Positions 43,687 to 54,002 of a stretch of DNA of 64,000 nucleotides are shown in pieces. This stretch comes from Azotobacter vinelandii. Lineage in GTDB: Bacteria > Pseudomonadota > Gammaproteobacteria > Pseudomonadales > Pseudomonadaceae. A model generated the notes under the pieces. The model was not told the origin of the DNA. It saw only the letters and a list, made by a program, of their open reading frames with translations, and searched no databases. The position numbers and the translations under genes were made by a program. Numbering within the stretch: position 1 is the stretch's first letter; each line of letters begins with the position of its first letter. The stretch is from the NCBI RefSeq assembly GCF_001571105.1, contig NZ_BCTD01000011.1; one strand, written 5' to 3'.

Positions 43687-46600
43687 AACGAGGTATCCAG
43701 AGCGGCATCGCTGCGCACGCCGCGCCAGCGGTTGAAGCGGTGACGCAGACGGTCGAAGAACAGGTAGACCGCCGGCGTGCTGTAGAGGGTGAGCAACTGG
43801 CTGAGCACCAGACCGCCGACGATGGCGATCCCCAGCGGCCGGCGCATCTCCGCGCCTTCGGCGGTATCCAGCAGCAACGGCACGGCACCGAGGATGGCCG
43901 ACAAAGTGGTCATCAGGATCGGCCGGAAGCGCAGCAGGCAGGCGCGCCGGATCGACTCCTCGGGACTCAGCCGCTCCTGGCGTTCCAGGTGCAGCGCCAG
44001 GTCGATCATCAGGATGGCGTTTTTCTTCACCACGCCGATCAGCAGGAACAGGCCGAGCAGCGAGATCAGGCTGAATTCGTCGCCGACCAGCTCGATCGCC
44101 AGCAACGCGCCGACGCCCGCCGAAGGCAGCGTGGAGAGGATGGTCAGCGGGTGGACGTAGCTCTCGTAAAGGATGCCGAGCACTATGTACACCACCATCA
44201 GGGCACCGAGGATCATCAGCGGCTGCGCCTTCTGCGCCTGCTGCAGGGCGCCGCTGGTGCCGCCGAGTATCCCCTGCACCTCGGTGGGCAGACCGACCCG
44301 CGCCACCGCCTGCTCGATCGCCTGGTTGGCCTCCAGCGCGCTGTAGCCGGGCGCGACCGAATAACTGATGTTCTCCGCGGCGAACTGGCCCTGATGCTGC
44401 ACCCGGTCTTCCTCCAGGCCGAGCTCCCAGCGGGCGAAGGCCGACAGCGGCACGCGCAGCCCGTCGTCGGTGATCACCTGGACCATGTCCAGCGCCTGAG
44501 GAGACTGGGCGTACTTCGGATCGATCTCCATCACCACCTTGTACTGGTTCAGATCGTTATAGATGGTGGAGATCTGCCGCTGGCTGAAGGCGTTGTTCAG
44601 CACCGCAGTGATCATGTCCATGTCCACGCCCAGGCGCTTGGCGCTCTCGCGATCCACCACCAGGCGGATCTGCTGGGCACCGTCGCCCTGCTTGGCCTCG
44701 ATGTCGGTGAGCTGCGGCAGGGCGGCCAGAGCCTCGCGCACCTTGGGCAGCCAGACGTTGAGCAGGTCGAGATCGCTGGACAGCAGCACGAATTCGTTTT
44801 CCGAAGTGCGCCCCTGGCGTCCGCCGAACTGCAGGTCCTGGTCGGCCATCAGGTACATCTGCCCGCCCGGCACCTTGGGCATGTTCTTGCGCAGGCGGTC
44901 GATCACCTGCTGGGCGGACAGACCGCGCTCGGCGATCGGCTTCAGGCGGATCATCAGCATGGCATTGCTGACCCCGCCCGAGCCGCCGCTGAAACCGGCC
45001 ACGCTCTGCACCGCCGGATCGGCCAGCAGCGCCTTGCGGAACTCCTCCAGCTTCGGCTGCATGACCTGGAAGGACAGTCCGTCGTCGCCGCGCACGAAGC
45101 CCGACAACTGGCCGGCATCCTGCTGCGGCATGAAGGTCTTGGGCACCTCGACATAGAGGTAGACGTTCAGGGCCATGGTCGCCAGCAGGCCGACCAGCAT
45201 CAGCGTCGAATGGCGCAGCGCCCAGTCCAGGCTGCGCGCGTAGCCGGCCAGCACCCGCGCCTGCAGGCGGCCGGCGAAGCGTCCCAGGCGACCGGGCGCG
45301 CGGGCCTCCTGCCCGGACTTCAGCCAGCGCGCGCAGAGCATCGGCGTCAGGGTCAGCGAGACCAGCAGGGAAATCAGGATGGCCACCGCCAGGGTGATGG
45401 AGAACTCACGGAACAGCCGCTCGATGATACCGCCCATGAACAGGATGGAGAGGAACACCACCACCAGCGACAGGTTCATCGACAGCAGGGTGAAGCCCAC
45501 CTCGCGCGAGCCCTTGAGCGCCGCCGCCAGCGGCTTCTCGCCCTCCTCGATGTGCCGGGCGATGTTCTCCAGCACCACGATGGCGTCGTCCACCACCAGG
45601 CCGGTGGCGATGATCAGCGCCATCAGCGACAGGTTGTTCAGGGAGAAGCCCCACAGGTACATCACCGCGAAGCTGCCGACCAGCGACACCGGCACCGCCA
45701 GCGCGGGGATCAGCGCGGCGCGCCAGTGGCCGAGGAAGGCCAGCACCACCAGGATCACCAGGGCCACGGCGATCAGCAGGGTACGCTCGGCCTCGTGCAG
45801 GGTGGCGCGGATCACCGGCGAGCGGTCCATCGCCACTTCCAGCTCGACGCTGGCCGGGATCACCGCGCGCAGCATCGGCAGCCGGTCGCGGATCTCGGTG
45901 ATGGTTTCGAGGATGTTGGCGTCGGCCTGTCGGTAGACGATCACCAGCACCGCGTCCTCGTCGTTGTAGAAGCCGCTGTTGTAGCGGTCCTCCAGGCCGT
46001 CGTGGACCCTGGCCACATCGCTCAGGCGCACCGGCCCGTCGTTCTGGTAGCGAATCACCAGCGGCCGGTAGTCGGCGGCGCGCTCCAGTTGGTCGCTGGC
46101 CTGCACCTGCCAGTGGCGCTCGCCGTCCTCCACCGCGCCCTTGGGCCGCCGCACGTTGGCCGCGGCGATCGCCTGGCGCACCTCGTCGAGGGCGATGTTG
46201 TACTGGTCGAGCAGGCGCGGCTCCAGTTCGATCCGCACCGCCGGCAGCGAGCTGCCGCCGACCTGAACCTGGCCCACCCCGCTCACCTGCGAAAGCTTCT
46301 GCGCCACTATGCTCGAGGCGACGTCGTAGAGCTGGCCCTTGTCGAGCACCGGCGAGGTCAGCGAGAGCACCATGATCGGCGCCTGGGAGGGATTGATCTT
46401 GCGGTAGGTGGGCATGCTGCGCATGCCGCTGGGCAACAGGGTGCGCGCCGCGTTGATCGCCGCCTGCACCTCGCGGGCGGCGGCGTCGATATCGCGGCCG
46501 ATGTCGAAGAGGATGTTGATCCGCGTGCTGCCCTGGCTACTGCGGCTGGTCATTTCGCTGATCCCGGCGATGCCGCCGAGGGCCCGCTCCAGGGGCGTCG

Positions 46601-46790
46601 CCACGCTGGAAGCCATGATCTGCGGACTGGCCCCGGCCAGGCTGGCCTCCACGGTGATCGCCGGGAAGTCCATCTTCGGCAGCGGCGACACCGGCAGCAG
46701 ACCGAAGCTCAGCGCGCCGACCAGCAGGATCGCCACGCTCAGCAGCAGGGTCGCCACCGGACGCAGGATGAAGGGAGCGGAAAGGTTCAT
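43683..46790 (-). CDS. muxC: RND efflux transporter, MuxC/MdtC type
   Basis: 1035-residue RND inner-membrane pump subunit. It has 12 membrane segments, two large periplasmic loops and the N-terminal FILRPVATLLLSVAILLVGALSFGLLPVSPLPKMDFP signature. The TM4 proton-relay aspartates are visible in GLVVDDAIVVLENIARHIEEG. With MuxB it forms a heterotrimeric two-RND pump like MdtBC. I start at ATG 46790 (MNLSAPFILRP) because GGGGTGG precedes it; GTG 46799 is possible. It follows muxB by 88 bp and overlaps opmB by 4 bp. Confidence 0.93.
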   Translation of the reverse strand: MNLSAPFILRPVATLLLSVAILLVGALSFGLLPVSPLPKMDFPAITVEASLAGASPQIMASSVATPLERALGGIAGISEMTSRSSQGSTRINILFDIGRDIDAAAREVQAAINAARTLLPSGMRSMPTYRKINPSQAPIMVLSLTSPVLDKGQLYDVASSIVAQKLSQVSGVGQVQVGGSSLPAVRIELEPRLLDQYNIALDEVRQAIAAANVRRPKGAVEDGERHWQVQASDQLERAADYRPLVIRYQNDGPVRLSDVARVHDGLEDRYNSGFYNDEDAVLVIVYRQADANILETITEIRDRLPMLRAVIPASVELEVAMDRSPVIRATLHEAERTLLIAVALVILVVLAFLGHWRAALIPALAVPVSLVGSFAVMYLWGFSLNNLSLMALIIATGLVVDDAIVVLENIARHIEEGEKPLAAALKGSREVGFTLLSMNLSLVVVFLSILFMGGIIERLFREFSITLAVAILISLLVSLTLTPMLCARWLKSGQEARAPGRLGRFAGRLQARVLAGYARSLDWALRHSTLMLVGLLATMALNVYLYVEVPKTFMPQQDAGQLSGFVRGDDGLSFQVMQPKLEEFRKALLADPAVQSVAGFSGGSGGVSNAMLMIRLKPIAERGLSAQQVIDRLRKNMPKVPGGQMYLMADQDLQFGGRQGRTSENEFVLLSSDLDLLNVWLPKVREALAALPQLTDIEAKQGDGAQQIRLVVDRESAKRLGVDMDMITAVLNNAFSQRQISTIYNDLNQYKVVMEIDPKYAQSPQALDMVQVITDDGLRVPLSAFARWELGLEEDRVQHQGQFAAENISYSVAPGYSALEANQAIEQAVARVGLPTEVQGILGGTSGALQQAQKAQPLMILGALMVVYIVLGILYESYVHPLTILSTLPSAGVGALLAIELVGDEFSLISLLGLFLLIGVVKKNAILMIDLALHLERQERLSPEESIRRACLLRFRPILMTTLSAILGAVPLLLDTAEGAEMRRPLGIAIVGGLVLSQLLTLYSTPAVYLFFDRLRHRFNRWRGVRSDAALDTSL

Positions 46791-46878
46791 GCCGGCCACC
46801 CCGTAGACGCGAATTCATTCGCGGCAGGCGCGACGGGAAGCGCGGATGCATCCGCTCCCGCATGAAACGGCTCGAATC

Positions 46879-49800
46879 TCATGCCGCCACCCCCGCCGCG
46901 CTGCGGCCCGCGAAGCGCCGCGACAGGCGGTCGAAGGCGAGGTAGATCACCGGCGTGGTGAACAGCGTCAGGAGCTGGCTGAGCAGCAGGCCGCCGACCA
47001 GCACCAGGCCCAGCGGCTGGCGCAGTTCGGCGCCCGAGCCCGAGGCGAACATCAGCGGGATGGCGCCGAACAGCGCGGCCAGGGTGGTCATCAGGATCGG
47101 CCGGAAACGCAACAGTGCCGCGCGATGGATCGCCGCCTGCGGGTCCATGCCCTGGTGACGCTCGGCCTCCAGCGCGAAGTCGATCATCATGATCGCGTTC
47201 TTCTTGACGATGCCGATCAGGAGGATGATGCCGATGATCGCGATCAGCCCCAGGTCGTTGCCGGAAAACAGCAGCGCCAGCAGGGCGCCCACCGCGGCCG
47301 AGGGCAGCGTGGAAAGGATGGTGATCGGGTGGATGTAGCTCTCGTAGAGCACGCCGAGCACGATGTACATGGTGACCACCGCCGCGAGGATCAGCAGCAG
47401 GGTGCTCGACAGCGAGGCGCGGAAGGCCTCGGCGGCGCCCTGGAAGCGGCTCTCGATGCCACCCGGCAGGCCGATCTCCTGCTGCACCCGCTCGATCGCC
47501 GCCACCGCCTGGCCGAGGGAGACGCCCGGCGCCAGGTTGAACGACAGGGTCACCGCCGGGAACTGGCCGATGTGGTTGATCAGCAGCGACGCCGCCCGCT
47601 CCTCGATGCGCGCCAGGGACGACAGGCGCACCTGGCCGCCCTCGGCGCTGGCCACGTGCACCTCGTCCAGCGCCGCCGGACCGAGGGTATCGGCGGCCCG
47701 GCTCTCCAGCACCACCCGGTACTGGCTGGCCTGGGTATAGATAGTGGAGATCTGCCGCTGGCCGAAGGCGTCGTAGAGTGCATCGTCGATGTCGGCGACG
47801 GTCACGCCGAGGCGCGAGGCGGTGTCGCGGTCGATGCTCAGGTAGACCTGCAGGCTGCGGCTCTGCAGATCGCTGGCCACGTCGGTCAGCTCCGGCAGCA
47901 CGCTCAGCGCCTCGACCAGCTTCGGCGTCCACTCCTCCAGCAAGGCACCGTCCGGCGACTCCAGGCTGAACTGGAACTGGGTGCGGCTGATCCGGTCCTC
48001 GATGGTCAGATCCTGCACCGGCTGGAGGAACAGTTGGATGTCCGGCACCGCGGCCAGTCGCGGGCGCAGCCGCTCGATCACCTGGCTGGCGGTGACCTCG
48101 CGCTCGGCATGCGGCTTGAGGTTGATCAGCAGGCGCCCGCTGTTCAGGGTGACGTTGTCGCCGTCCACGCCGATGTAGGAAGACAGGCTGGCCACCGCCG
48201 GGTCCTGCAGGATGACCTCGGCCAGGCGCTGCTGGCGTTCGCTCATGGCGCGGAAGGAAATGCTCTGCGGCGCCTCGGAAATGCCTTGGATCACCCCGGT
48301 GTCCTGGACCGGGAAGAAGCCCTTGGGCACCGCCAGGTAGAGCACCACGGTGAGGCCTAGAGTAGCCACGGCGATCAGCAGGGTCAGCACCTGGTGGCGC
48401 AGCACCCAATGCAGGGCGGCGTCGTAGCGGGCGATCAAAACCTCGATCCAGACGCCGCTGGCGCGGTAGAAACGGCCCTGATGCTCCGGCGGTCCTTCCT
48501 GCTTGAGGAACAACGCGCACATCATCGGTGTCAGGGTCAACGAGACCAGCAGGGAAATCAGGATCGACACCGAGAGGGTGATGGCGAATTCGCGGAACAG
48601 CCGGCCGACCACATCGGCCATGAACAACAATGGGATCAGCACGGCGATCAGCGAGAAGGTCAGCGAGATCAGCGTGAAGCCGATCTGCTGCGCCCCCTTG
48701 AGCGCGGCCTCCAGCGGCGTCGCGCCTTCTTCCAGGTGGCGGGCGATGTTCTCCAGCATGACAATGGCGTCGTCCACCACGAAACCGGCGGCCACTGTCA
48801 GCGCCATCAGCGTCAGGTTGTTGATCGAGAAGCCGGCCAGGTACATGACCCCGAAGGTGCCGATCAAGGACAAGGGGACGGCGATCGAGGGGATCACCGT
48901 GGCCGACAGCCGGCGCAGGAAGACGAAGGTCACCAGCACCACCAGCCCCACCGCCAGCAGCAGCTCGAACTGCACGTCGCGCACCGCGGCGCGGATGGTC
49001 TGGGTGCGGTCGGTGAGGGGAATCACCTCGAGGCTGGCCGGCAGGGTCGCGGTGATCTGCGGCAGCAGCGCCTGGACACGCTCGACCACTTCGATGACGT
49101 TGGCCCCCGGCTGGCGCTGGATGTTCACCAGCACCGCCGCGTTGCGGTTGGCCCAGGCGGCCAGGCGCTCGTTCTCGGCGCCGTCGGCGATCTGCGCCAC
49201 ATCCTTCAGGCGCAGGGTGGCGCCGTTCAGGTGGGCGAGGATCAGGTTGCGGTATTCGTCGGCGGACTTGAGCTGGTCGTTGGCGTCGAGCTGGGACACC
49301 CGGGTCGGACCGTCGAAGTTACCCTTGGGCTGGTTGACGTTGGAGGCGGTGATCAACGAGCGCACGTCGGACAGGTTCAGGCCGTAGTTGGCCAGCGCCT
49401 GCGGATCGACCTTGATGCGCACCGCCGGGCGCTGGCCGCCGGCCAGGCTGACCATGCCGACCCCGCTGATCTGCGCCAGCTTCTGCGCCATGCGGGTATC
49501 GACCAGATCGTTGATCTCCGGCAGCGGCATGGTCGCCGAGGTGACCGCCAGGGTCATCACCGGTGTGTCGGCCGGATTGACCTTGTTGTATACCGGCGGC
49601 GTCGGCAGGTCGTCGGGCAACAGATTGCTGGCCGCGTTGATCGCCGCCTGCACCGACTGCTCGGCGACCTCCAGGTTCACGTCCAGGCTGAAGCGCAAGG
49701 TGATCACCGAGGCGCCGCCGGAACTGGTCGAGGTCATCTGATTCAGGCCCGGCATCTGGCCGAACTGGCGCTCCAGCGGGGCGGTCACCGCGCTGGTCAT

Positions 49801-49974
49801 CACTTCCGGACTGGCGCCGGGATAGAGCGTCAGCACGCGGATGGTCGGATAGTCCACCTCGGGCAGCGCGGAAACCGGCAGCAGGCGGTAGGCGATCAGC
49901 CCGCAGAGGAAGATCGCCACCATGATCAGCGTCGTGGCGACCGGGCGGAGAATGAAGGGGCGCGAAATATTCAT
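46879..49974 (-). CDS. muxB: RND efflux transporter, MuxB/MdtB type
   Basis: 1031-residue RND pump paralogous to the downstream muxC product and expected to form the mixed trimer with it. The N-terminal MNISRPFILRPVATTLIMVAIFLCGLIAYRLLPVSALPEVDYP is typical of MdtB. The proton-relay aspartates are in GFVVDDAIVMLENIARHLEEG, with LLIGIVKKNAIMMIDFALE in the second half. It overlaps muxA by 4 bp (ATGA), so the two are coupled. Confidence 0.93.
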   Translation of the reverse strand: MNISRPFILRPVATTLIMVAIFLCGLIAYRLLPVSALPEVDYPTIRVLTLYPGASPEVMTSAVTAPLERQFGQMPGLNQMTSTSSGGASVITLRFSLDVNLEVAEQSVQAAINAASNLLPDDLPTPPVYNKVNPADTPVMTLAVTSATMPLPEINDLVDTRMAQKLAQISGVGMVSLAGGQRPAVRIKVDPQALANYGLNLSDVRSLITASNVNQPKGNFDGPTRVSQLDANDQLKSADEYRNLILAHLNGATLRLKDVAQIADGAENERLAAWANRNAAVLVNIQRQPGANVIEVVERVQALLPQITATLPASLEVIPLTDRTQTIRAAVRDVQFELLLAVGLVVLVTFVFLRRLSATVIPSIAVPLSLIGTFGVMYLAGFSINNLTLMALTVAAGFVVDDAIVMLENIARHLEEGATPLEAALKGAQQIGFTLISLTFSLIAVLIPLLFMADVVGRLFREFAITLSVSILISLLVSLTLTPMMCALFLKQEGPPEHQGRFYRASGVWIEVLIARYDAALHWVLRHQVLTLLIAVATLGLTVVLYLAVPKGFFPVQDTGVIQGISEAPQSISFRAMSERQQRLAEVILQDPAVASLSSYIGVDGDNVTLNSGRLLINLKPHAEREVTASQVIERLRPRLAAVPDIQLFLQPVQDLTIEDRISRTQFQFSLESPDGALLEEWTPKLVEALSVLPELTDVASDLQSRSLQVYLSIDRDTASRLGVTVADIDDALYDAFGQRQISTIYTQASQYRVVLESRAADTLGPAALDEVHVASAEGGQVRLSSLARIEERAASLLINHIGQFPAVTLSFNLAPGVSLGQAVAAIERVQQEIGLPGGIESRFQGAAEAFRASLSSTLLLILAAVVTMYIVLGVLYESYIHPITILSTLPSAAVGALLALLFSGNDLGLIAIIGIILLIGIVKKNAIMMIDFALEAERHQGMDPQAAIHRAALLRFRPILMTTLAALFGAIPLMFASGSGAELRQPLGLVLVGGLLLSQLLTLFTTPVIYLAFDRLSRRFAGRSAAGVAA

Positions 49975-51296
49975 GCGTCAGGCTTCGCTACCTGGCGCCG
50001 GCCGGCCGGCGCGGCTCCGGACGCCTCGCCGACGGCAGGGCGGTTGTCGTCGATCACTTCGACCCTGGCACCGTCGCGCAGGCGATCGGTGCCCTCCAGC
50101 ACCAGCCGCTCGCCGGCGCTCAGCCCCTGCTCGATCAGCGTCGTGGTGCCGTCGCCGGGACCGGCCGTCACGTAGCGCAACTGCACCTTGCTGTCGTCGC
50201 CGACCACGTAGACGAAGGTGCCTTTGGAGCCGAACTGCAGCGCCGCCGCCGGCACCAGCATGGACTGCTCGCGGGTGGTCACGCGCAGCCGGACGTTGAC
50301 GAACTGGTTGGGAAACAGGCGCTGCTCGGCGTTCTCGAAGCGCGCCTTGAGGCGCACGGTGCCGGTGGTCAGGTCGATCTGGTTGTCCAGGCTCTCCAGT
50401 TCGCCCACCGCCAGGCGGTTGCGCTCGCTGCGGTCCCAGGCCTCCACGGCCAGGTGCTGGTCGGCCTGCACCTGCTCGAGGACCTGCGGCAGCTCGCCCT
50501 CGGGCAAAGTGAAGCTGACCGAGATCGGCAGGGTCTGGGTGATGGTCACCAGCGGCGTGGTGTCGCCGCTGCTGACCAGGTTGCCGACGTCCACCTGGCG
50601 CAGACCGAGACGCCCGGCGATGGGCGAGCGCACCTGGGTGTACTCCAGGTTGACCTTGGCCTCCTCGACCGCCGCCAGGTTGGAACGGACCGTGCCCTGG
50701 TACTGGGCGACCAGCGCTTCCTGGGTGTCGAGAGTCTGCTTGGCGACGGAGTCCTCGGCGTACAGGGTCTTGTAGCGGGCCAGATCGATCTCGGCGTTGC
50801 GCAGTTGCGCACGGTTCTGCTGCAGGGTGCCCTCGGCCTGCTTCAGCGCCGCCTGGTAAAGGCGTGGGTCGATCACCGCCAGCAGGTCGCCGGCCTTGAC
50901 CTGCTGGCCCTCGCGGAACAGCACCTTGATCAGTTCGCCGTCGACTCGCGAACGCACGTTCACCGTGTTGTAGGCGGTGACCGTACCGAGCGCCTTGAGG
51001 TCGACCGGGAAGTCGCCCAGGCGCACCTCGCCGACGCGCACCGGCACCGACCCGCCGAAGGGGCTGCCCGCGCCCGCCGGACCGCCGGGAGCTCCCGGCC
51101 TGCCAGGCCTGCGCCCCATCGCCGGAGCCCCCGCCTCGGGTCCGCCTGCCGCCGGAGAGGACTGGGTCCAGAGAGCGGACAAGGCCGGCCACTGCCACCA
51201 GGCGACGGAAGCACCGACGGCGAGCAACGCCAGCGTCCAGTACAACCAGCGGCGGCGAGAAGCAGGAGGAGAAGGATTCAGGTTCGGCTCGGACAT
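49971..51296 (-). CDS. muxA: RND periplasmic adaptor, MuxA/MdtA type
   Basis: 441-residue membrane-fusion protein anchored by one N-terminal helix (WLYWTLALLAVGASVAWW). It joins the RND pump to OpmB. The lipoyl/hairpin region (VNVRSRVDGELIKVLFREGQQVKAGDLLAVIDPRLYQAALKQAEGTL) and the beta-barrel (TQVRSPIAGRLGLRQVDVGNLV) are standard for MdtA. A glycine/proline-rich linker follows the helix. I use ATG 51296; a TTG nine bases further upstream is possible. It is the first gene of the operon. Confidence 0.93.
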   Translation of the reverse strand: MSEPNLNPSPPASRRRWLYWTLALLAVGASVAWWQWPALSALWTQSSPAAGGPEAGAPAMGRRPGRPGAPGGPAGAGSPFGGSVPVRVGEVRLGDFPVDLKALGTVTAYNTVNVRSRVDGELIKVLFREGQQVKAGDLLAVIDPRLYQAALKQAEGTLQQNRAQLRNAEIDLARYKTLYAEDSVAKQTLDTQEALVAQYQGTVRSNLAAVEEAKVNLEYTQVRSPIAGRLGLRQVDVGNLVSSGDTTPLVTITQTLPISVSFTLPEGELPQVLEQVQADQHLAVEAWDRSERNRLAVGELESLDNQIDLTTGTVRLKARFENAEQRLFPNQFVNVRLRVTTREQSMLVPAAALQFGSKGTFVYVVGDDSKVQLRYVTAGPGDGTTTLIEQGLSAGERLVLEGTDRLRDGARVEVIDDNRPAVGEASGAAPAGRRQVAKPDA

Positions 51297-51590
51297 GACG
51301 GACAACCACTATCAAGGGAGGCTGAACGATAAGTAGTCACCCCGGTCAAGCAAAGGGTTTTTACGGCTCTTTTACATTGTTTCGCGTCGTCCTCCGCTGA
51401 CGGCGGCCGACCTGGGACAGAAGGTCGCAGGCCCGCATGGCGCCTGCCCCCGCGCCGCGCGGCGCATTCCTTCGCCCACGAGGAAGCAAAATGACACAAT
51501 TGCCGAAAACCCGTCCGATATCGCCCCCTGCCGCCGCCGGATAGGATGCCTTCGAACGAGCGCTTCGCCACATACACAGAACTGACATTC
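51297..51590. other. Divergent promoter region of muxA and the propeller gene
   Basis: About 295 bp. It should drive the leftward mux operon and the rightward beta-propeller gene. I saw no clear operator palindrome. GAGGAAGC lies at 51480-51487 but no gene starts behind it. Confidence 0.35.
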
Positions 51591-52478
51591 ATGCCCAATC
51601 GTTTCCTCGTGATACCCAGGTGCGGAACCCGCCTGACGCGACCCGCCACGTTACTTCTGGCGGCGATCCCGACACTCCTGCTCGTGCTGCTCGGCTTCAT
51701 GGCCTGGCAGCATTTCTATCCAGTCAGTGCGGCCGCCCGCTGGGAATACGAAATCGCCCACTCGCAAGTTACCCGGGCCAGCGCCCTGCTCCAGGACGGG
51801 CAAGACAATCTGCTGGCGGCCGAGGAGCTCAAGGACGGCCAGGGCAGAATCCTGAAGATCGACGTCGCGGGCAAACGCGAGGTACTGGTTTCCGGCCTGC
51901 ACAAACCCGACGGGCTGGTGCATTTCCAGGGAGGAATCGCCTACAGCCAGGAAGGCGGGACCCATCCGGTCAACTGGCTGTTCCAGGGCCGGGTCCACGC
52001 CCTGTTCGAGGGTACCAACGTGCAAGGGCTCGAAGCCGACGGCCACTACCTGTACGCCATCGAGGACCGCAAGCAGGATGGCCGGCTCCTTCGATACGAC
52101 GCCAGCACGGGGGAAACCAGGGTCCTGCGCAGCGACCTCGAAGAGGCCGAATCCATCGCCATCTGTCCGGACGGCAGCAAGTTCTACACGGAAAAGGCCA
52201 AGGGAATCGTCAGACGACTTTCCGACGACGGCGCCGACCCCATCCATCTCGAACGGCTGAACGAGCCCAGCTTCCTGAGATGCGACGCACGCGGACTCTG
52301 GATCAGCGAGGACGCCACCCATCGGGCCCGACTGCTCCTGCTGAATCCGCAAGGCCGGCTGGAAACCGTGCTCACCCATCTGCGGGCTCCCCAGGTCCTC
52401 CTGCCGACCGGCACGGACACCTATCTCCTGGCGGAAGGCGGACGCGACCGCATTCTGGAGATTCGCCGCAGCGAGTGA
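51591..52478 (+). CDS. Membrane-anchored SMP-30-like beta-propeller protein
   Basis: 295-residue protein with a single N-terminal helix (residues about 19-38; TLLLAAIPTLLLVLLGFMAWQHF) and a periplasmic beta-propeller of the SMP-30/gluconolactonase or strictosidine-synthase type. Repeating LLRYDASTGETRVL, ESIAICPDGSKFYTEK and LLNPQGRLETVL blades support this. The start is uncertain: ATG 51591 or ATG 51546 with 15 extra residues. The substrate is unknown. Its stop is 7 bp from that of the convergent symporter. Confidence 0.75.
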   Translation: MPNRFLVIPRCGTRLTRPATLLLAAIPTLLLVLLGFMAWQHFYPVSAAARWEYEIAHSQVTRASALLQDGQDNLLAAEELKDGQGRILKIDVAGKREVLVSGLHKPDGLVHFQGGIAYSQEGGTHPVNWLFQGRVHALFEGTNVQGLEADGHYLYAIEDRKQDGRLLRYDASTGETRVLRSDLEEAESIAICPDGSKFYTEKAKGIVRRLSDDGADPIHLERLNEPSFLRCDARGLWISEDATHRARLLLLNPQGRLETVLTHLRAPQVLLPTGTDTYLLAEGGRDRILEIRRSE

Positions 52479-52485
52479 CGCCGGC

Positions 52486-53829
52486 TCATCGCCCGGCGAA
52501 GTATTCCCGGGTCAGTCCGAGCACTACCGGACTCAACAGCAGCAACGCGATCAGGTTGGGGATCGCCATCAGGCCGTTGAGGGTGTCGGCCACCAGCCAG
52601 GCGAAATCCAGTTGGGCGATGGCGCCGAAGGGAATCGCCGCGACCCAGACCACCCGGAACGGCAGGATCGCCCGGGTGCCGCAGAGGAACTCCCAGCATT
52701 TCTCGCCGTAGAAACTCCAGCCGAGCACCGTAGTGTAGGCGAAAACCACCAGGGCCAGACTGAGCAGCGCCGCACCGAAGCCCGGCATCGCCGACTCGAA
52801 GGCCGCCGCGGAGAGCGCCGCACCGCTCTTGCCGCCGGTCCAGACACCGGAGCTGAGGATCGCCAGGCCGGTCATGCTGCAGACCACGATGGTATCGATG
52901 AAGGTGCCGAGCATGCCGATCAGCCCCGAGCGCACCGAACTGGTGGTGGTGCCGGCGGCCTGGGCGATGCCGGCGGTACCCAGCCCGGCCTCGTTGGAGA
53001 AGATGCCGCGAGCCACGCCGTAGCGGATCGCCGCCATCACCGCCGCGCCGGCGAAGCCGCCGCTGGCCGCCGCCGGGCTGAAGGCATGCCCGAAGATCAA
53101 AGCGAAGGTGGCCGGAATCGCCTCGGCGTTCGCCACCAGCACCACCAGGGCGGCGATCACGTAGGCCAGGCACATGAAGGGCACCAGGGCCTCGGCCACC
53201 TTGCCGATGCGCCTGATGCCGCCGAGGATCACCAGCGCGGTGACCAGCATGGTCGCCAGGCCGGTGCTCCACATCGGCACGCCGAAGCTGTCCTCCAGGG
53301 CGCGGGCCATGCTGTTGACCTGCACCATGTTGCCGATGCCGAAGCCGGCCAGCCCGCCGAACAGGGCGAAGGCGCCGCCCAGCCAGGCCCACTTCGGCCC
53401 CAGGCCGTTCCTGATGGCGAACATCGGACCGCCGACGTGCTCGCCACGCTCGTCGCGCTCGCGGTAGTGCACGGCCAACACCACCTCGCAGTACTTGGTG
53501 GCCATGCCGACCAGCGCGGTGCACCACATCCAGAACAGCGCACCGGGGCCGCCGAGGAAGATCGCGGTGGCCACCCCGGCGATGTTACCGGTGCCGACGG
53601 TGGCCGCCAGACAGGTCATCAGTGCCTGGAACGGGCTGATCTCGCCGGTGGCGCCCGCTCCCGCGACCCGCCCCTGCCAGAGCAGGGCGAAGCCGGTCGC
53701 CAGCCGCCGCCAGGGCATGAAACCGAGCCTCAGCAGCAGGAACAGACCGGTGCCGAGGATCAGCACCAGCATCGGCGGCCCCCAGACGATGCCGTTGAGT
53801 GCGTCGACCAGCGTGTGGATGGACTCCAT
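52486..53829 (-). CDS. Alanine/glycine:cation symporter family protein
   Basis: 447-residue member of the AGCS family (AlsT/DagA), importing alanine or glycine with Na+. About ten membrane segments are present. Family signatures are TCLAATVGTGNIAGVATAIFLGGPGALFWMW and GIFSNEAGLGTAGIAQA. I start at ATG 53829 because AAGGAG lies 7 bp upstream; the longer frame to 53895 is unsupported. It is separated from the tamB stop by 173 bp. Confidence 0.93.
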   Translation of the reverse strand: MESIHTLVDALNGIVWGPPMLVLILGTGLFLLLRLGFMPWRRLATGFALLWQGRVAGAGATGEISPFQALMTCLAATVGTGNIAGVATAIFLGGPGALFWMWCTALVGMATKYCEVVLAVHYRERDERGEHVGGPMFAIRNGLGPKWAWLGGAFALFGGLAGFGIGNMVQVNSMARALEDSFGVPMWSTGLATMLVTALVILGGIRRIGKVAEALVPFMCLAYVIAALVVLVANAEAIPATFALIFGHAFSPAAASGGFAGAAVMAAIRYGVARGIFSNEAGLGTAGIAQAAGTTTSSVRSGLIGMLGTFIDTIVVCSMTGLAILSSGVWTGGKSGAALSAAAFESAMPGFGAALLSLALVVFAYTTVLGWSFYGEKCWEFLCGTRAILPFRVVWVAAIPFGAIAQLDFAWLVADTLNGLMAIPNLIALLLLSPVVLGLTREYFAGR

Positions 53830-54002
53830 CGAAAGGCTCCTTGGTTGTTGTGCGGCGGAACGGGCCGACCATGGAAGCACGAAGCGGACCGGCACGCACG
53901 ATACCGGCCCGCGATTCAGAGCAATTGCCTGAAGCGCCAGTCCGACTCCGCCCCTCGCGCCGCTTCATGCGATTGCTCCGGTCCGCTCCCGAGCCGAAGG
54001 GA

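Noticed and set aside
43740..46865. 1041-codon frame on the plus strand over muxC
   Set aside because: Antisense shadow of a clear RND pump; low-complexity composition rich in Gln and His.
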